Origin: Terriglobia bacterium
GTDB lineage: Bacteria; Acidobacteriota; Terriglobia; Acidiferrales; UBA7541
Assembly: GCA_020072805.1 (NCBI GenBank)
Contig: JAIQGC010000030.1
Coordinates: 1 to 37,649 of the forward strand
Direction of reading: 5' to 3'
DNA: 37,649 nucleotides
The stretch's first letter is position 1. Every line of letters starts with the position of its first letter. Made by a program: the position numbers and the translations under genes. The notes beneath the pieces are model-generated. The model saw only the letters and a program-made list of their open reading frames with translations. It had not been told where the DNA came from and searched no databases. Shown here in pieces: positions 1 to 7,300 of the stretch.

Positions 1-142
1 CCTCCTGTCGCTCCGGGGAACTTTCCCCCGGCAACCATCTCCCCGTTTTCTCTCTCTTTCATCCTACCGGATTCCGTTTCGCCCGGCGGTTTTCCCGTAT
101 CTTCTCTTTTCCTTTTCGTTACGCCCCGCTCCGCGTCCCCCC
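1..142. other. Left-edge stretch, no convincing complete gene
   Basis: No complete coding region is visible. On the - strand an ATG at 62-60, preceded by GGTAGG, opens a frame that stays open to the window edge (20 codons). It is too short to recognise and does not look like the start of a LytTR-type response regulator, which would be the expected partner of the kinase at 143-1465. An imperfect inverted repeat at 13-31 (CCGGGGAA / TTCCCCCGG) could form a hairpin but has no T-run on either side. Confidence 0.2.
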
Positions 143-1465
143 CTACTTCCTCGCTTCTTCCATCGCCGTGACCACTTCCGGAATGTCGATGTGGATTAGC
201 GCTCCTTTTCCCGAACGACTGCTGATGATCAGCTGGAAATCGGTTCCATAAAGCACCTGCAGACGCTCGCGCACATTGCTCAGTCCGATTCCTCCCCCGT
301 CCGGGCGGGAAATCTTCTCTTCGGAAAAGCCCACGCCGTTGTCTTCGATCTCGATGTGCAGCCTCCCGTCTCTCTTCGCCGTGCGCAACTGGATCTTCCC
401 TCCATCGAGCTTGGGCGCCAGCCCGTGTTTCAGGCAGTTTTCCACGATGGGCTGCAGCAGCATGCTGGGCACGAACGCTTCGAGAGTGTCCTCGCCGAAC
501 TCCTTCACGATTTCCAGATTGTCCTGTCCGAACCGCGCCACTTCAATGTCCAGATAATCGTCGATAAATTGCAGCTCCTCGCGCAGCGGCACGAACGTCT
601 CGTGCTTGCGCAGCAGCCGCCGCAGAATATTTCCCAGCTTCAGCACCACCACGCGGGCCATGTCCGGATCGAAGCGGATCAGCGCCGAAACCGTGTTCAG
701 CGTGTTAAATAGAAAATGCGGATTGATCTGCCTGGAGAGTGCGTCCATGCGCGCCTCCAGCAGCAACTGCTGGTGCCTCTCCAGGTTCATCTCAATGCGC
801 GTGTTGTTCCAGATTTTCAGCGGTATGGCCACCGCCATCAGCGTCGTCAGCACGTCCAGCCCCAGCGTCCATTCCCGGCTGTGCCCGATCGCAAACAGCC
901 ACGTCGGCTTGGTCGCCCGCACCAGCGCCACCCGCCCGATCTCCAGCAGCACGCAGCTGAACAGCGGCAGCAGTTCCCAGGAAATCACCGCCTGCCGCAG
1001 CAGCCGCACCGTCGCCCGCGGGATATTCAAAAAGGTGAACGGGCCGAAGTTCCAGATGTCTTCCTTGTTGGGAATCGCCTGCCGGATCAGCCCCCCCAGC
1101 AGTCCCGCCGCCGAGGCCACTGGCATCGAAAGCCATTCGTGGTTCATGAACGCCGGCAGGCTGATGATCGCGCCGCCGATCGGCCCCACCACGCGCCCTC
1201 CCAGCAAGCCCAGCAGGAACGACCCTTCCAGCATCAGGTCGGCAAAACGGTAGGGAAATCCGCTCAGCCGCAGCGCCACTCCGATCACCAGCGGCGGCGT
1301 GATGAAAAACATCATCTTCAATTTCTGATCGGAATCGCGCTCCTCGGTGAAGAGCACCTTGCGAAACACCGTCCACCGCGCCAGCAGCGCCGCGAACGCC
1401 GAGGCTGTGCCCAGCTTCAGCAGCAGGATGAACAGCAGTTCTTTGATGGAGGAAAGCGTTTCCAT
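143..1465 (-). CDS. LytS/YehU-family membrane sensor histidine kinase
   Basis: This 440-residue protein is a membrane-bound sensor kinase expected to autophosphorylate and pass phosphate to a LytTR-type regulator. The first ~215 residues hold about five to six hydrophobic segments of the 5TM-LYT type (for example 7-29, 52-68, 80-102, 163-182 and 203-216). The kinase core follows: the His_kinase signature SRQINPHFLFNTLN at 244-257 with His250 as the likely phosphoacceptor, the N-box VENCLKHG at 341-348 (Asn343), the G1 box DNGVGF at 375-380 and the G2 box GGIGLSNVRERL at 391-402. The start is ATG; the purine run GGGAAGAGG lies 17 bases upstream, too far to be an ideal ribosome-binding site. 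Its partner regulator is not visible and may lie left of the window. It is divergent from ribA. The family assignment is firm and the signal sensed is unknown. Confidence 0.9.
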   Translation of the reverse strand: METLSSIKELLFILLLKLGTASAFAALLARWTVFRKVLFTEERDSDQKLKMMFFITPPLVIGVALRLSGFPYRFADLMLEGSFLLGLLGGRVVGPIGGAIISLPAFMNHEWLSMPVASAAGLLGGLIRQAIPNKEDIWNFGPFTFLNIPRATVRLLRQAVISWELLPLFSCVLLEIGRVALVRATKPTWLFAIGHSREWTLGLDVLTTLMAVAIPLKIWNNTRIEMNLERHQQLLLEARMDALSRQINPHFLFNTLNTVSALIRFDPDMARVVVLKLGNILRRLLRKHETFVPLREELQFIDDYLDIEVARFGQDNLEIVKEFGEDTLEAFVPSMLLQPIVENCLKHGLAPKLDGGKIQLRTAKRDGRLHIEIEDNGVGFSEEKISRPDGGGIGLSNVRERLQVLYGTDFQLIISSRSGKGALIHIDIPEVVTAMEEARK

Positions 1466-1495
1466 ATTGGCGGCCGGCCGCGCCTCTTCCCGTTT

Positions 1496-1524
1496 ACGCT
1501 AGCCAATCCCCTGCGCGATGTAAA
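1496..1524 (-). promoter_or_regulatory. Candidate sigma70 promoter of the LytS-type kinase
   Basis: On the - strand, TTTACA (1524-1519) and TAGCGT (1501-1496) are separated by 17 bases, and the predicted transcript would start about 24 bases upstream of the ATG at 1465. The -10 is a weak match. A perfect 12-bp palindrome GCGGCCGGCCGC at 1470-1481 lies in the short leader and could be an operator or a leader hairpin, although GC-rich palindromes of this size arise easily in GC-rich DNA. Confidence 0.35.
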
Positions 1525-1571
1525 GCGTCCGCTCCGGCGCTGTTGCCCGCGCGCAAGCACTGCTCTTCCCC

Positions 1572-1598
1572 TTGCCCGTTTCCCGACCCTGCTATACT
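1572..1598 (+). promoter_or_regulatory. Candidate promoter of ribA, probably leaderless
   Basis: A -10 element TATACT (1593-1598) lies only 11 bases before the ribA ATG at 1610. The best -35 is TTGCCC (1572-1577), at a short spacing of 15. Transcription would start about five bases before the ATG, and no Shine-Dalgarno sequence precedes the start codon, so the mRNA would be leaderless or nearly so. The nuoA promoter at 3134-3162 has the same -10 to ATG geometry. Confidence 0.45.
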
Positions 1599-1609
1599 GG
1601 ATCTTTCCT

Positions 1610-2245
1610 ATGCGCGCTAAATCACAATCCAAAAAGCATTCAAAGCATCACGCAGCCCCGCGCCTGGTGGCCACCGCCGCGCTCCCCACGCAATGGGGCC
1701 GCTTCACCATTTGCGGCTTCGCCGGCCGCGGTCCCCTGGAAGAAGCCGTCGCGCTGGTCCGCGGCAACCTGCGTTCCGGCCCCGCCCCGCTCGTCCGCAT
1801 CCATTCCCAATGCTTCACCGGCGACGTGCTCAGCTCGCAGCGCTGCGATTGCCGCGCCCAGCTCGAACTCTCCCTTCGAAAAATCGGCAAGGCCGCCAGC
1901 GGCATCCTGCTCTATCTCCCGCAGGAAGGCCGCGGCATCGGCCTCATGAACAAACTCCGCGCTTATCAATTGCAGGACAAAGGCATGGACACCGTCGAAG
2001 CCAACGAATCCCTCGGCTTTGCCGCCGACGCCCGTGAATATCGCTTCTCCGCCGAAATCCTCAAAAAACTCGGCGCCCGTAGAATCCGCCTGCTCTCCAA
2101 TAATCCCGAAAAAGTGAAACAGATCGAAGCCGCCGGCGTTCGCGTCGTCGAGCGCGTCCCCTGCCAGCCAGCCGTTTCCAAAGGTTCCCGCTCCTACCTC
2201 AAAACCAAAAAAGCCAAAATGGGCCACCTGCTCGAAAACCTGTAA
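1610..2245 (+). CDS. ribA: GTP cyclohydrolase II (RibA)
   Basis: This 211-residue enzyme converts GTP to 2,5-diamino-6-ribosylamino-4(3H)-pyrimidinone 5'-phosphate, formate and pyrophosphate, the first step of riboflavin synthesis, in the cytosol. The family zinc ligands are visible as Cys68, Cys79 and Cys81 in HSQCFTGDV...RCDC, followed by QEGRGIGLMNKLRAY (105-119), the Asp140/Arg142 pair and the C-terminal TKKAKMGHLLENL. It is a stand-alone GCHII, close to the ~196 residues of E. coli RibA, with no fused DHBP synthase domain; the first ~28 residues are a basic, poorly conserved extension. The open frame continues far upstream, but ATG 1610 is the only sensible start because family similarity begins near residue 28 and a promoter sits just before it. 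It converges on thiS with a 9-base gap. No riboflavin-synthesis neighbours and no FMN riboswitch are visible. Confidence 0.95.
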   Translation: MRAKSQSKKHSKHHAAPRLVATAALPTQWGRFTICGFAGRGPLEEAVALVRGNLRSGPAPLVRIHSQCFTGDVLSSQRCDCRAQLELSLRKIGKAASGILLYLPQEGRGIGLMNKLRAYQLQDKGMDTVEANESLGFAADAREYRFSAEILKKLGARRIRLLSNNPEKVKQIEAAGVRVVERVPCQPAVSKGSRSYLKTKKAKMGHLLENL

Positions 2246-2254
2246 GCCCCCGTT

Positions 2255-2467
2255 CTACCCGCCACCCACGAACTGCACGATCTCGTAGCAGTCTCCCGCG
2301 GCTATCCGCGTTTCCGCCCAGGCCCCTCGCGGCAAAATTTCACGGTTGCGCTCGATGGCCACGCGCCCGCCTTCCAGCCCCAACTCCCGCAGCAGGTCCG
2401 CCACCATGGCTCCCTCGGTCACCTGCCGCCCTTCTCCATTCACGACAATACTCACCGCAGTTATCAT
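2255..2467 (-). CDS. thiS: Sulfur carrier protein ThiS
   Basis: This 70-residue ubiquitin-fold protein carries sulfur as a C-terminal thiocarboxylate for thiamine thiazole synthesis. The family pattern is clear: an initial strand with VVNGEGRQV, the VADLLRELGL helix (22-31), VAIERNREILPRGAW (36-50), an acidic/aromatic patch near 59-63, and the essential C-terminal Gly-Gly (here QFVGGG) that is adenylylated and thiolated. The start is ATG 2467, with the purine-rich GAGAAGAGA just upstream. It lies 20 bases after the gene at 2488-3078 and probably shares its transcript. No thiG, thiF or thiH lies nearby, so the thiazole synthase partner must be elsewhere. MoaD is the main alternative, but the ILPRGAW segment and the length favour ThiS. 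Confidence 0.88.
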   Translation of the reverse strand: MITAVSIVVNGEGRQVTEGAMVADLLRELGLEGGRVAIERNREILPRGAWAETRIAAGDCYEIVQFVGGG

Positions 2468-2487
2468 TTTTTCTCTTCTCGCTCCGC

Positions 2488-3078
2488 TCAGGATTTCGCC
2501 TTCGCCCGCAATAGAAACCTCCGCTGCGCCGCCCCCGCTCGTATCACCAGCGCCGCTTCTCCCGCTCCCAGCGCCGGCATCGCAAAATCGAGTTCCGCCC
2601 GGCCATCCTCGCCGCTCTTCGCTGCGGCCTTTGTGGCCTCCGCCGCACCTTCGATCTCCGCCTGGATCTCCGCTCCGGCAACCGGCTCCTGCGATTCCTT
2701 CTCCAGCAGCCGCACCTCGAGATGGGCGTGCCCCTTCGCCAGCCATCCCTGCGGATTCAGAAAATCCAGCTTCCACTCCGCCGCCGGCTTTGGCTGTTCC
2801 GCCGCTTTCGCCGCCGGCCGGCCATCCAGTTGCACTTTCCCCGCCCGCACTTCGTCCACTACCCGATGATGTTGCTCATCCACGCGCTTCTGCAGCTGCG
2901 CCTCATTCTCCAGCGTGATCGGCAGCATCTCCGCAAAACCCACCGAGCGCCGGTGCAGCACGCGCCCCTTCAGAAAAACCAACGAATCAATGAATGGATG
3001 CCCCGATTTCCTGGCCTCCGTCTGCACGTGGTAAGTGACCCCTTCCCACACGGCATTACTGTTGTGTCCAGTGACCAT
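2488..3078 (-). CDS. Conserved protein of unknown function with an HVQTE motif
   Basis: I do not recognise a function. The 196-residue protein begins with a compact conserved-looking block, MVTGHNSN...YHVQTE, then a segment ending in GRVLHRRS, of a kind I recall from uncharacterised proteins in Acidobacteriota and related phyla. An amphipathic stretch with LQKRVDEQHHRVVDE follows (about 75-90), then a Pro/Ala/Lys-rich linker (~95-110), and the last ~90 residues look like a beta-rich, Ig- or carboxypeptidase-regulatory-like domain. No signal peptide or membrane segment is seen. The start is chosen at ATG 3078 because conservation begins there; a TTG at 3114 would add 12 residues. It is immediately upstream of thiS in the same direction and divergent from the nuoA promoter. 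The shared promoter region contains TATAAT on its strand (3163-3158) but no good -35. Confidence 0.7.
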   Translation of the reverse strand: MVTGHNSNAVWEGVTYHVQTEARKSGHPFIDSLVFLKGRVLHRRSVGFAEMLPITLENEAQLQKRVDEQHHRVVDEVRAGKVQLDGRPAAKAAEQPKPAAEWKLDFLNPQGWLAKGHAHLEVRLLEKESQEPVAGAEIQAEIEGAAEATKAAAKSGEDGRAELDFAMPALGAGEAALVIRAGAAQRRFLLRAKAKS

Positions 3079-3133
3079 TGCCCGGGAATAGCCCTCCGCT
3101 CCGCTCTCGGCCAACCTCGCCCGAATCAGCGAT

Positions 3134-3162
3134 TTGACCCTCCGGCTTTCTGACGCTATTAT
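3134..3162 (+). promoter_or_regulatory. Sigma70-type promoter of the first nuo operon
   Basis: TTGACC (3134-3139) and TATTAT (3157-3162) are separated by exactly 17 bases, a strong consensus match. The nuoA ATG at 3174 starts 11 bases after the -10, so transcription would begin about five bases before it, and no Shine-Dalgarno sequence precedes the ATG. This suggests a leaderless first cistron. The site overlaps the 5' region of the divergent gene at 2488-3078. Confidence 0.65.
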
Positions 3163-3173
3163 ACCTCTTTGCC

Positions 3174-3545
3174 ATGGACACCTCGTACCTTCAAGCTTAC
3201 GCGCCGTTGCTGCTCTTCTTCAGCCTGGTCGCTATTTTGGCCGGGGTTCTTCTGAGTCTTTCCAGCCTGGTTGGCTGGCGCCGCCCCAGCCGCGCCAAGC
3301 AGCAGCCCTACGAATGCGGCATGGAGCCCACCGGAGACGCCCGCGAACCCTTCTCCGTCAAGTTCTACCTTGTCGCCATGGTCTTCATTTTGTTCGACGT
3401 AGAGGCCATCTTCCTCTACCCCTGGGCTTTCGTTTTTCGTGAATTGCAGTGGTTTGGCTTTATGGAGATGGTCCTTTATATCGCCATCCTCCTCGTTGGG
3501 TACCTTTATCTCTGGAAGAAGGGCGCGCTCGACTGGCATCACTAG
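3174..3545 (+). CDS. nuoA: NADH-quinone oxidoreductase subunit A (cluster 1)
   Basis: This 123-residue membrane subunit of complex I helps form the quinone-chamber junction with NuoH. Three hydrophobic helices are visible (about 8-34, 62-86 and 93-113). The family motifs are present: PYECGMEP (45-52) in the loop after helix 1, with the conserved Cys48, and FDVEAIFLYPWA (74-85) with the acidic residues of helix 2. It is the first gene of the eleven-gene cluster 1 and the only nuoA in the window. The expected next gene, nuoB, is missing: 24 bases after the nuoA stop comes nuoC. The start is ATG 3174, directly behind the promoter and without a ribosome-binding site. Confidence 0.95.
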   Translation: MDTSYLQAYAPLLLFFSLVAILAGVLLSLSSLVGWRRPSRAKQQPYECGMEPTGDAREPFSVKFYLVAMVFILFDVEAIFLYPWAFVFRELQWFGFMEMVLYIAILLVGYLYLWKKGALDWHH

Positions 3546-3569
3546 CCGGGCCCCTCGGGACACTATAAC

Positions 3570-4049
3570 GTGGCGGAAAACTCACAGCAGAGCACTCCGG
3601 TTGTCGCTGAACATCTCCGTTCCTGGAATCCCCGGGCCGTCGAGTCGGTCCTCGAATTCCACGGGGAAATCACCATCGTCGTCCCCCGCGAACTCCTTCG
3701 CAGCGCGGCCGAACGCCTCCGCGACGACTCCAGCCTCCAGTTCAATCTCCTTTCCGACATGACCTGCGTGGACCGCTTCCCCGCCGAACCTCGCTTCGAG
3801 CTCAACTATCACCTCACCTCCATCTCCCGCCGCGAAAAAGTCCGCATGCGCGTGGCCGTCCCCGGCGACAATCCCGTGGCCGACTCCGTCACCTCCGTCT
3901 GGCCCGGCGCCGGATGGATGGAGCGCGAAGTGTTTGACCTCTTTGGCGTGCGTTTCAGCGGGCACGCCGATCTGCGCCGCATTCTCCTCCCCGATGACTG
4001 GGAAGGCCACCCGCTGCGCAAGGATTTTCCAGTCGAAGGGCAGCGCTGA
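3570..4049 (+). CDS. nuoC: NADH-quinone oxidoreductase subunit C (cluster 1)
   Basis: This 159-residue peripheral-arm subunit packs against NuoD and has no cofactor. The signature is clear in the second half: an LSDMTCVD turn (61-68), EREVFDLFGVRF (118-129), GHADLRRILLPDDW (131-144) and HPLRKDFP (147-154). The start is GTG 3570, preceded by CGGGA at 3556-3560; no better in-frame start exists without losing the N-terminal helix. NuoC and NuoD are separate genes here, 57 bases apart, unlike the NuoCD fusion of E. coli. The second NuoC (27777-28415) is only moderately similar and carries a long N-terminal linker, so the two are not a recent duplication. Confidence 0.93.
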   Translation: MAENSQQSTPVVAEHLRSWNPRAVESVLEFHGEITIVVPRELLRSAAERLRDDSSLQFNLLSDMTCVDRFPAEPRFELNYHLTSISRREKVRMRVAVPGDNPVADSVTSVWPGAGWMEREVFDLFGVRFSGHADLRRILLPDDWEGHPLRKDFPVEGQR

Positions 4050-4106
4050 GCGCTGCGGCAGCCGCACGCGTTGCAAAAAGGACTGATGCGAAAGGGACTC
4101 AGCTAG

Positions 4107-5303
4107 ATGACAACGGTAGAAACCGCCACCGGCCCGGCCAAGACCATGGTCCTCAACATGGGACCGCAGCACCCGTCCACCCACGGCGTGCTGCGCATCC
4201 TCCTCGAACTGGACGGCGAAACCATCGTCAAGGCCATCCCCGACCTCGGCTACCTGCACACCGGCATCGAAAAAACCTGCGAGGCCAAGACCTACTCCCA
4301 GGCCATCACCCTCACCGATCGCATCGACTACCTCGCCCCTCTTTCCAACAATCTCGGCTACTGCCTCGCCGTCGAAAAGCTTCTCGGCCTGGAAGTCCCC
4401 AAGCGCGCCCAATACATCCGCGTCCTCCTCGCGGAAATGACCCGCATCGCCTCCCACCTGGTCTGGCTGGGCACCCACGCCATCGACCTCGGCGCCATGT
4501 CCGTCTTTCTCTACTGCTTCCGCGAGCGCGAGGAAATCCTCAAGATTTTCGAAATGGTCGCCGGCCAGCGCATGATGACCAGCTATTTCCGCATCGGCGG
4601 CCTGGCCCTCGAGCCCCCCACCGGCTGGCTCCGCGCCGTGGACCGCTTCGTGCGCATGATGCCCGGCCGCATCGACGACTACGAAACCCTGCTCACCGAA
4701 AACCGCATCTGGATGGCCCGCACCCAGGGCGTCGGCCGCATCAATCTCCAGGACGCCATTGCCCTCAGCATGACCGGCCCGGCCCTGCGCGCGGCCGGCC
4801 TCGCCTATGACAATCGCAAGCTCTTCCCCTATTCCAGCTACAAGGAATTCGATTTCCAGGTTCCTGTGCGCACCGAATCCGATTGCTACGCCCGCTACAT
4901 GATTCGCATCGCGGAAATGCGCGAAAGCCTCAAAATCATCCGCCAGGCCATGGACAAGATTCCTGCCGAAGGCCCCATCCGCGCCGAAGCCCCCGGAATC
5001 GTTCCCCCGGGCCGCGAAAAAATGAAGACGGAGATGGAAGCCCTCATCTACCACTTTAAAATTTTCACCGAGGGTTTTTCTCCCGCACCGGGAGAAGCCT
5101 ACGTCACCATCGAGTCTCCCCGCGGCGAACTGGGCGTCTTCGTCGCCAGCGACGGCACTCCCAAGCCTCTGCGCGTGCATTTCCGCACGCCCTCCTTCGT
5201 GAATTTGCAGTCCCTTCCCAAAATGGTGGAAGGGCAGATGATCGCCGACGTCATCGCCTGCATCGGCACCATTGATATCGTTCTCGGCGAGGTCGACCGA
5301 TAG
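4107..5303 (+). CDS. nuoD: NADH-quinone oxidoreductase subunit D (cluster 1)
   Basis: This 398-residue 49-kDa-type subunit forms, with NuoB, the site where cluster N2 reduces quinone. The quinone-site residues are present: His26 in [10 protein letters not shown] (corresponding to Thermus Nqo4 His38) and Tyr75 in DRIDYLAPL (corresponding to Tyr87). The typical ending [16 protein letters not shown] is intact, so the protein is full-length. The start is ATG 4107, with AAAGGGA about ten bases before it. Relative to NuoD2 it has an extra ~30-residue stretch near 290-320 (rich in E, P and M) before the conserved C-terminal part. A 176-base gap separates it from the next gene, the longest within this operon. 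Without a NuoB partner nearby it must pair with one encoded elsewhere. Confidence 0.96.
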   Translation: MTTVETATGPAKTMVLNMGPQHPSTHGVLRILLELDGETIVKAIPDLGYLHTGIEKTCEAKTYSQAITLTDRIDYLAPLSNNLGYCLAVEKLLGLEVPKRAQYIRVLLAEMTRIASHLVWLGTHAIDLGAMSVFLYCFREREEILKIFEMVAGQRMMTSYFRIGGLALEPPTGWLRAVDRFVRMMPGRIDDYETLLTENRIWMARTQGVGRINLQDAIALSMTGPALRAAGLAYDNRKLFPYSSYKEFDFQVPVRTESDCYARYMIRIAEMRESLKIIRQAMDKIPAEGPIRAEAPGIVPPGREKMKTEMEALIYHFKIFTEGFSPAPGEAYVTIESPRGELGVFVASDGTPKPLRVHFRTPSFVNLQSLPKMVEGQMIADVIACIGTIDIVLGEVDR

Positions 5304-5479
5304 GGAGCAATAGATCGACCGGCAGGGCGCGCAAGAGTATCGGCCGCAAGGCCGCGCAGCAGATGGGCAGTCGTTGCAAGAGTACGTAGTGGTGGAATTT
5401 AGCTGTCATTCTTGGTCCCGGTGTCTTTGCCCGCCGGAGCCTCGGAAGCGCAGCCAGAACAGGAATCGAGACGCTGAAC
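5304..5479 (+). other. 176-base gap between nuoD and nuoEF
   Basis: No coding region is visible. The nonamer GCAAGAGTA occurs twice, about 45 bases apart. The string CTGTCATTC at 5402-5410 matches the first bases of the repeat element at 15233-15293 and may be a decayed copy or chance. A weak promoter-like pair TTGCAA/ATTTAG lies around 5375-5403. The rest of this operon is tightly packed, so a gap of this size may mark a lost gene, an internal promoter or a repeat insertion. Confidence 0.3.
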
Positions 5480-7294
5480 ATGCAGCTTTCTCCACAACTC
5501 GCCAAGCGCTTTGAATCTCTCGAAAACCGCTATCCCGTCAAGCGCTCCGCGCTCATCCCCATGCTGATCTACGCCCAGGACGAATACGGCTACGTCAGCG
5601 ACGACATGGTTGACGAGATCGCCCGCCGCCTCGGCCTCAATAACGTCCAAGTCGAAGAGACCCTCGCCTATTACTCCATGCTCCGCCGCAAACCCATGGG
5701 CAAGCATCACGTCCAGGTCTGCACCAACGTCGCCTGCATGCTCCGCGGCGGCTACGACATTCTCGAGCGCGCCAAGCGCCGCCTCGAAATCGGCCACAAG
5801 GAAACCACCAAGGACGGCGTTTTCTCCCTCGAGGAAGTCGAATGCATCGGAGCCTGCACCGGCGCTCCCGCCATGCAGGTCAACTACGACTATTACGAGG
5901 ATCTCACCCCTTACAAGTTCGACCGCATCCTCGAAGACCTCGACGCCGGCCGCAAGTCTCCGCCCGTCCCGGTCATCACCGGCGCTCTCCACCCGCGCCA
6001 TCCCCTCGAGACTCCGCTCATCAGCAAGCGCTGGGGCATCCCCAATTCCCGCAGCATCGACGTCTATCTGCAGCACGATGGCTACAAGGCACTTGAAAAA
6101 GCCCTCAAGCAGATGACTCCTGAAACCATCATCGACGAAGTCAAGAAATCCAGCCTCCGCGGCCGCGGCGGCGCGGGCTTTCCCACGGGCATGAAGTGGA
6201 GCTTCGTCCCCAAGGATTCCCCCAAGCCCAAGTACGTCATCTGCAACGCCGACGAAAGCGAACCCGGCACCTGCAAGGACCGCCCCCTTCTCGAGATGGA
6301 CCCCCACCAGCTCATCGAAGGAATGATCATCGCCGGACGCGCCATCGGCTCCCACCGCGGCTTCATCTATATCCGCGGCGAATACCGCTACGTCCTGGAC
6401 ATCGTGGACGCCGCCATCGCCGAAGCCTATGCCCGCGGCTATCTCGGCAAGAACATTCTCGGCTCCGGCTTCGATTACGACCTGCTCATTCACACCGGCG
6501 CGGGCGCCTACGAGTGCGGCGAGGAATCCGCCCTCATGGAATCCCTCGAAGGCAAGCGCGGCTATCCCCGCATCAAGCCTCCCTTCCCCGCCGTCGTCGG
6601 CCTCTACGGCTGCCCCACCATCATCAACAACGTCGAGACTCTCAGCTCCGTTCCCCACATCATTCTCGAAGGCGGCGAATCCTACGCTAACCGCGGCACC
6701 CCCAAAAACGGCGGCACCCGCATGGTCTGCGTCTCCGGCCACGTCAATAAACCCGGCATCTACGAAGTTCCCCTCGGCTTCAACATGAAGCGCTTTATCG
6801 AGGAGGTCGCCGGCGGCATCCCCGGCGGCAGAAAACTCAAGGCCGTCATCCCCGGCGGCAGCTCCTGCCCGCTGCTCAAGCCCGAGGAAATCGATATCCC
6901 CATGGACTACGATTCCGTCGCCAAGGCCGGCTCCATGCTCGGTTCCGGCGGCATGGTCGTCGTCGACGATTCCACCTGCATGGTGGACCTCGCCCGCCGC
7001 ATCATGCACTTCTACGCCCACGAATCCTGCGGCTGGTGCATCCCCTGCCGCGAAGGAACCACCTGGCTCCGCAAAATGCTGGAACGCTTCCACGCCGGCG
7101 ACGGCCGTCCCGAGGACATTGACATGGTCGGCGAACTCGCCAGGAACATGTTGGGCAAGACTTTTTGCCCGCTCGGCGACGCCGCCGCCATGCCCACCAT
7201 CAGCATCATCACCAAGTGGCGCCACGAATTCGAAGAGCACCTGAACGGCCGCTGCGCTTATAAACAGGCCGAATCCCTGGCCGGTGCGCGGTAG
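5480..7294 (+). CDS. nuoEF: Fused NADH-quinone oxidoreductase subunits E and F
   Basis: This 604-residue protein joins the 24-kDa and 51-kDa subunits in one chain; it oxidises NADH at FMN and passes electrons to NuoG. Residues 1-165 are NuoE, with [2Fe-2S] (N1a) ligands Cys81, Cys86, Cys122 and Cys126. Residues ~180-604 are NuoF: the Gly-rich FMN/NADH loop RGRGGAGFPTGMKW (227-240), NADESEPGTCKDR (256-268), GAYECGEESALMESLEG (342-358), and N3 [4Fe-4S] ligands Cys517, Cys520 and Cys523 (SCGWCIPC) plus Cys563. The frame runs through the junction (VITGALHPRHPLET, ~165-178) without a stop or frameshift signature. Such fusions are known from HoxF-type hydrogenase diaphorases and some bacterial complex I clusters. 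The C-terminal ferredoxin-like domain of HoxF is not seen, and the setting is a nuo operon. The start is ATG 5480, with a weak ribosome-binding site. nuoG follows after 6 bases. Confidence 0.96.
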   Translation: MQLSPQLAKRFESLENRYPVKRSALIPMLIYAQDEYGYVSDDMVDEIARRLGLNNVQVEETLAYYSMLRRKPMGKHHVQVCTNVACMLRGGYDILERAKRRLEIGHKETTKDGVFSLEEVECIGACTGAPAMQVNYDYYEDLTPYKFDRILEDLDAGRKSPPVPVITGALHPRHPLETPLISKRWGIPNSRSIDVYLQHDGYKALEKALKQMTPETIIDEVKKSSLRGRGGAGFPTGMKWSFVPKDSPKPKYVICNADESEPGTCKDRPLLEMDPHQLIEGMIIAGRAIGSHRGFIYIRGEYRYVLDIVDAAIAEAYARGYLGKNILGSGFDYDLLIHTGAGAYECGEESALMESLEGKRGYPRIKPPFPAVVGLYGCPTIINNVETLSSVPHIILEGGESYANRGTPKNGGTRMVCVSGHVNKPGIYEVPLGFNMKRFIEEVAGGIPGGRKLKAVIPGGSSCPLLKPEEIDIPMDYDSVAKAGSMLGSGGMVVVDDSTCMVDLARRIMHFYAHESCGWCIPCREGTTWLRKMLERFHAGDGRPEDIDMVGELARNMLGKTFCPLGDAAAMPTISIITKWRHEFEEHLNGRCAYKQAESLAGAR

Positions 7295-7300
7295 GAACCC

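Noticed and set aside
716-1609. Upstream extension of the ribA frame
   Set aside because: The region encodes the LytS-type kinase on the other strand, and the extension is Arg/Gln/Pro-rich noise. ATG 1610 follows a promoter and matches the family N-terminus.
3582-5180. 532-codon antisense open frame over nuoC and nuoD
   Set aside because: Same mirror effect of GC-biased codons; no recognisable domain.
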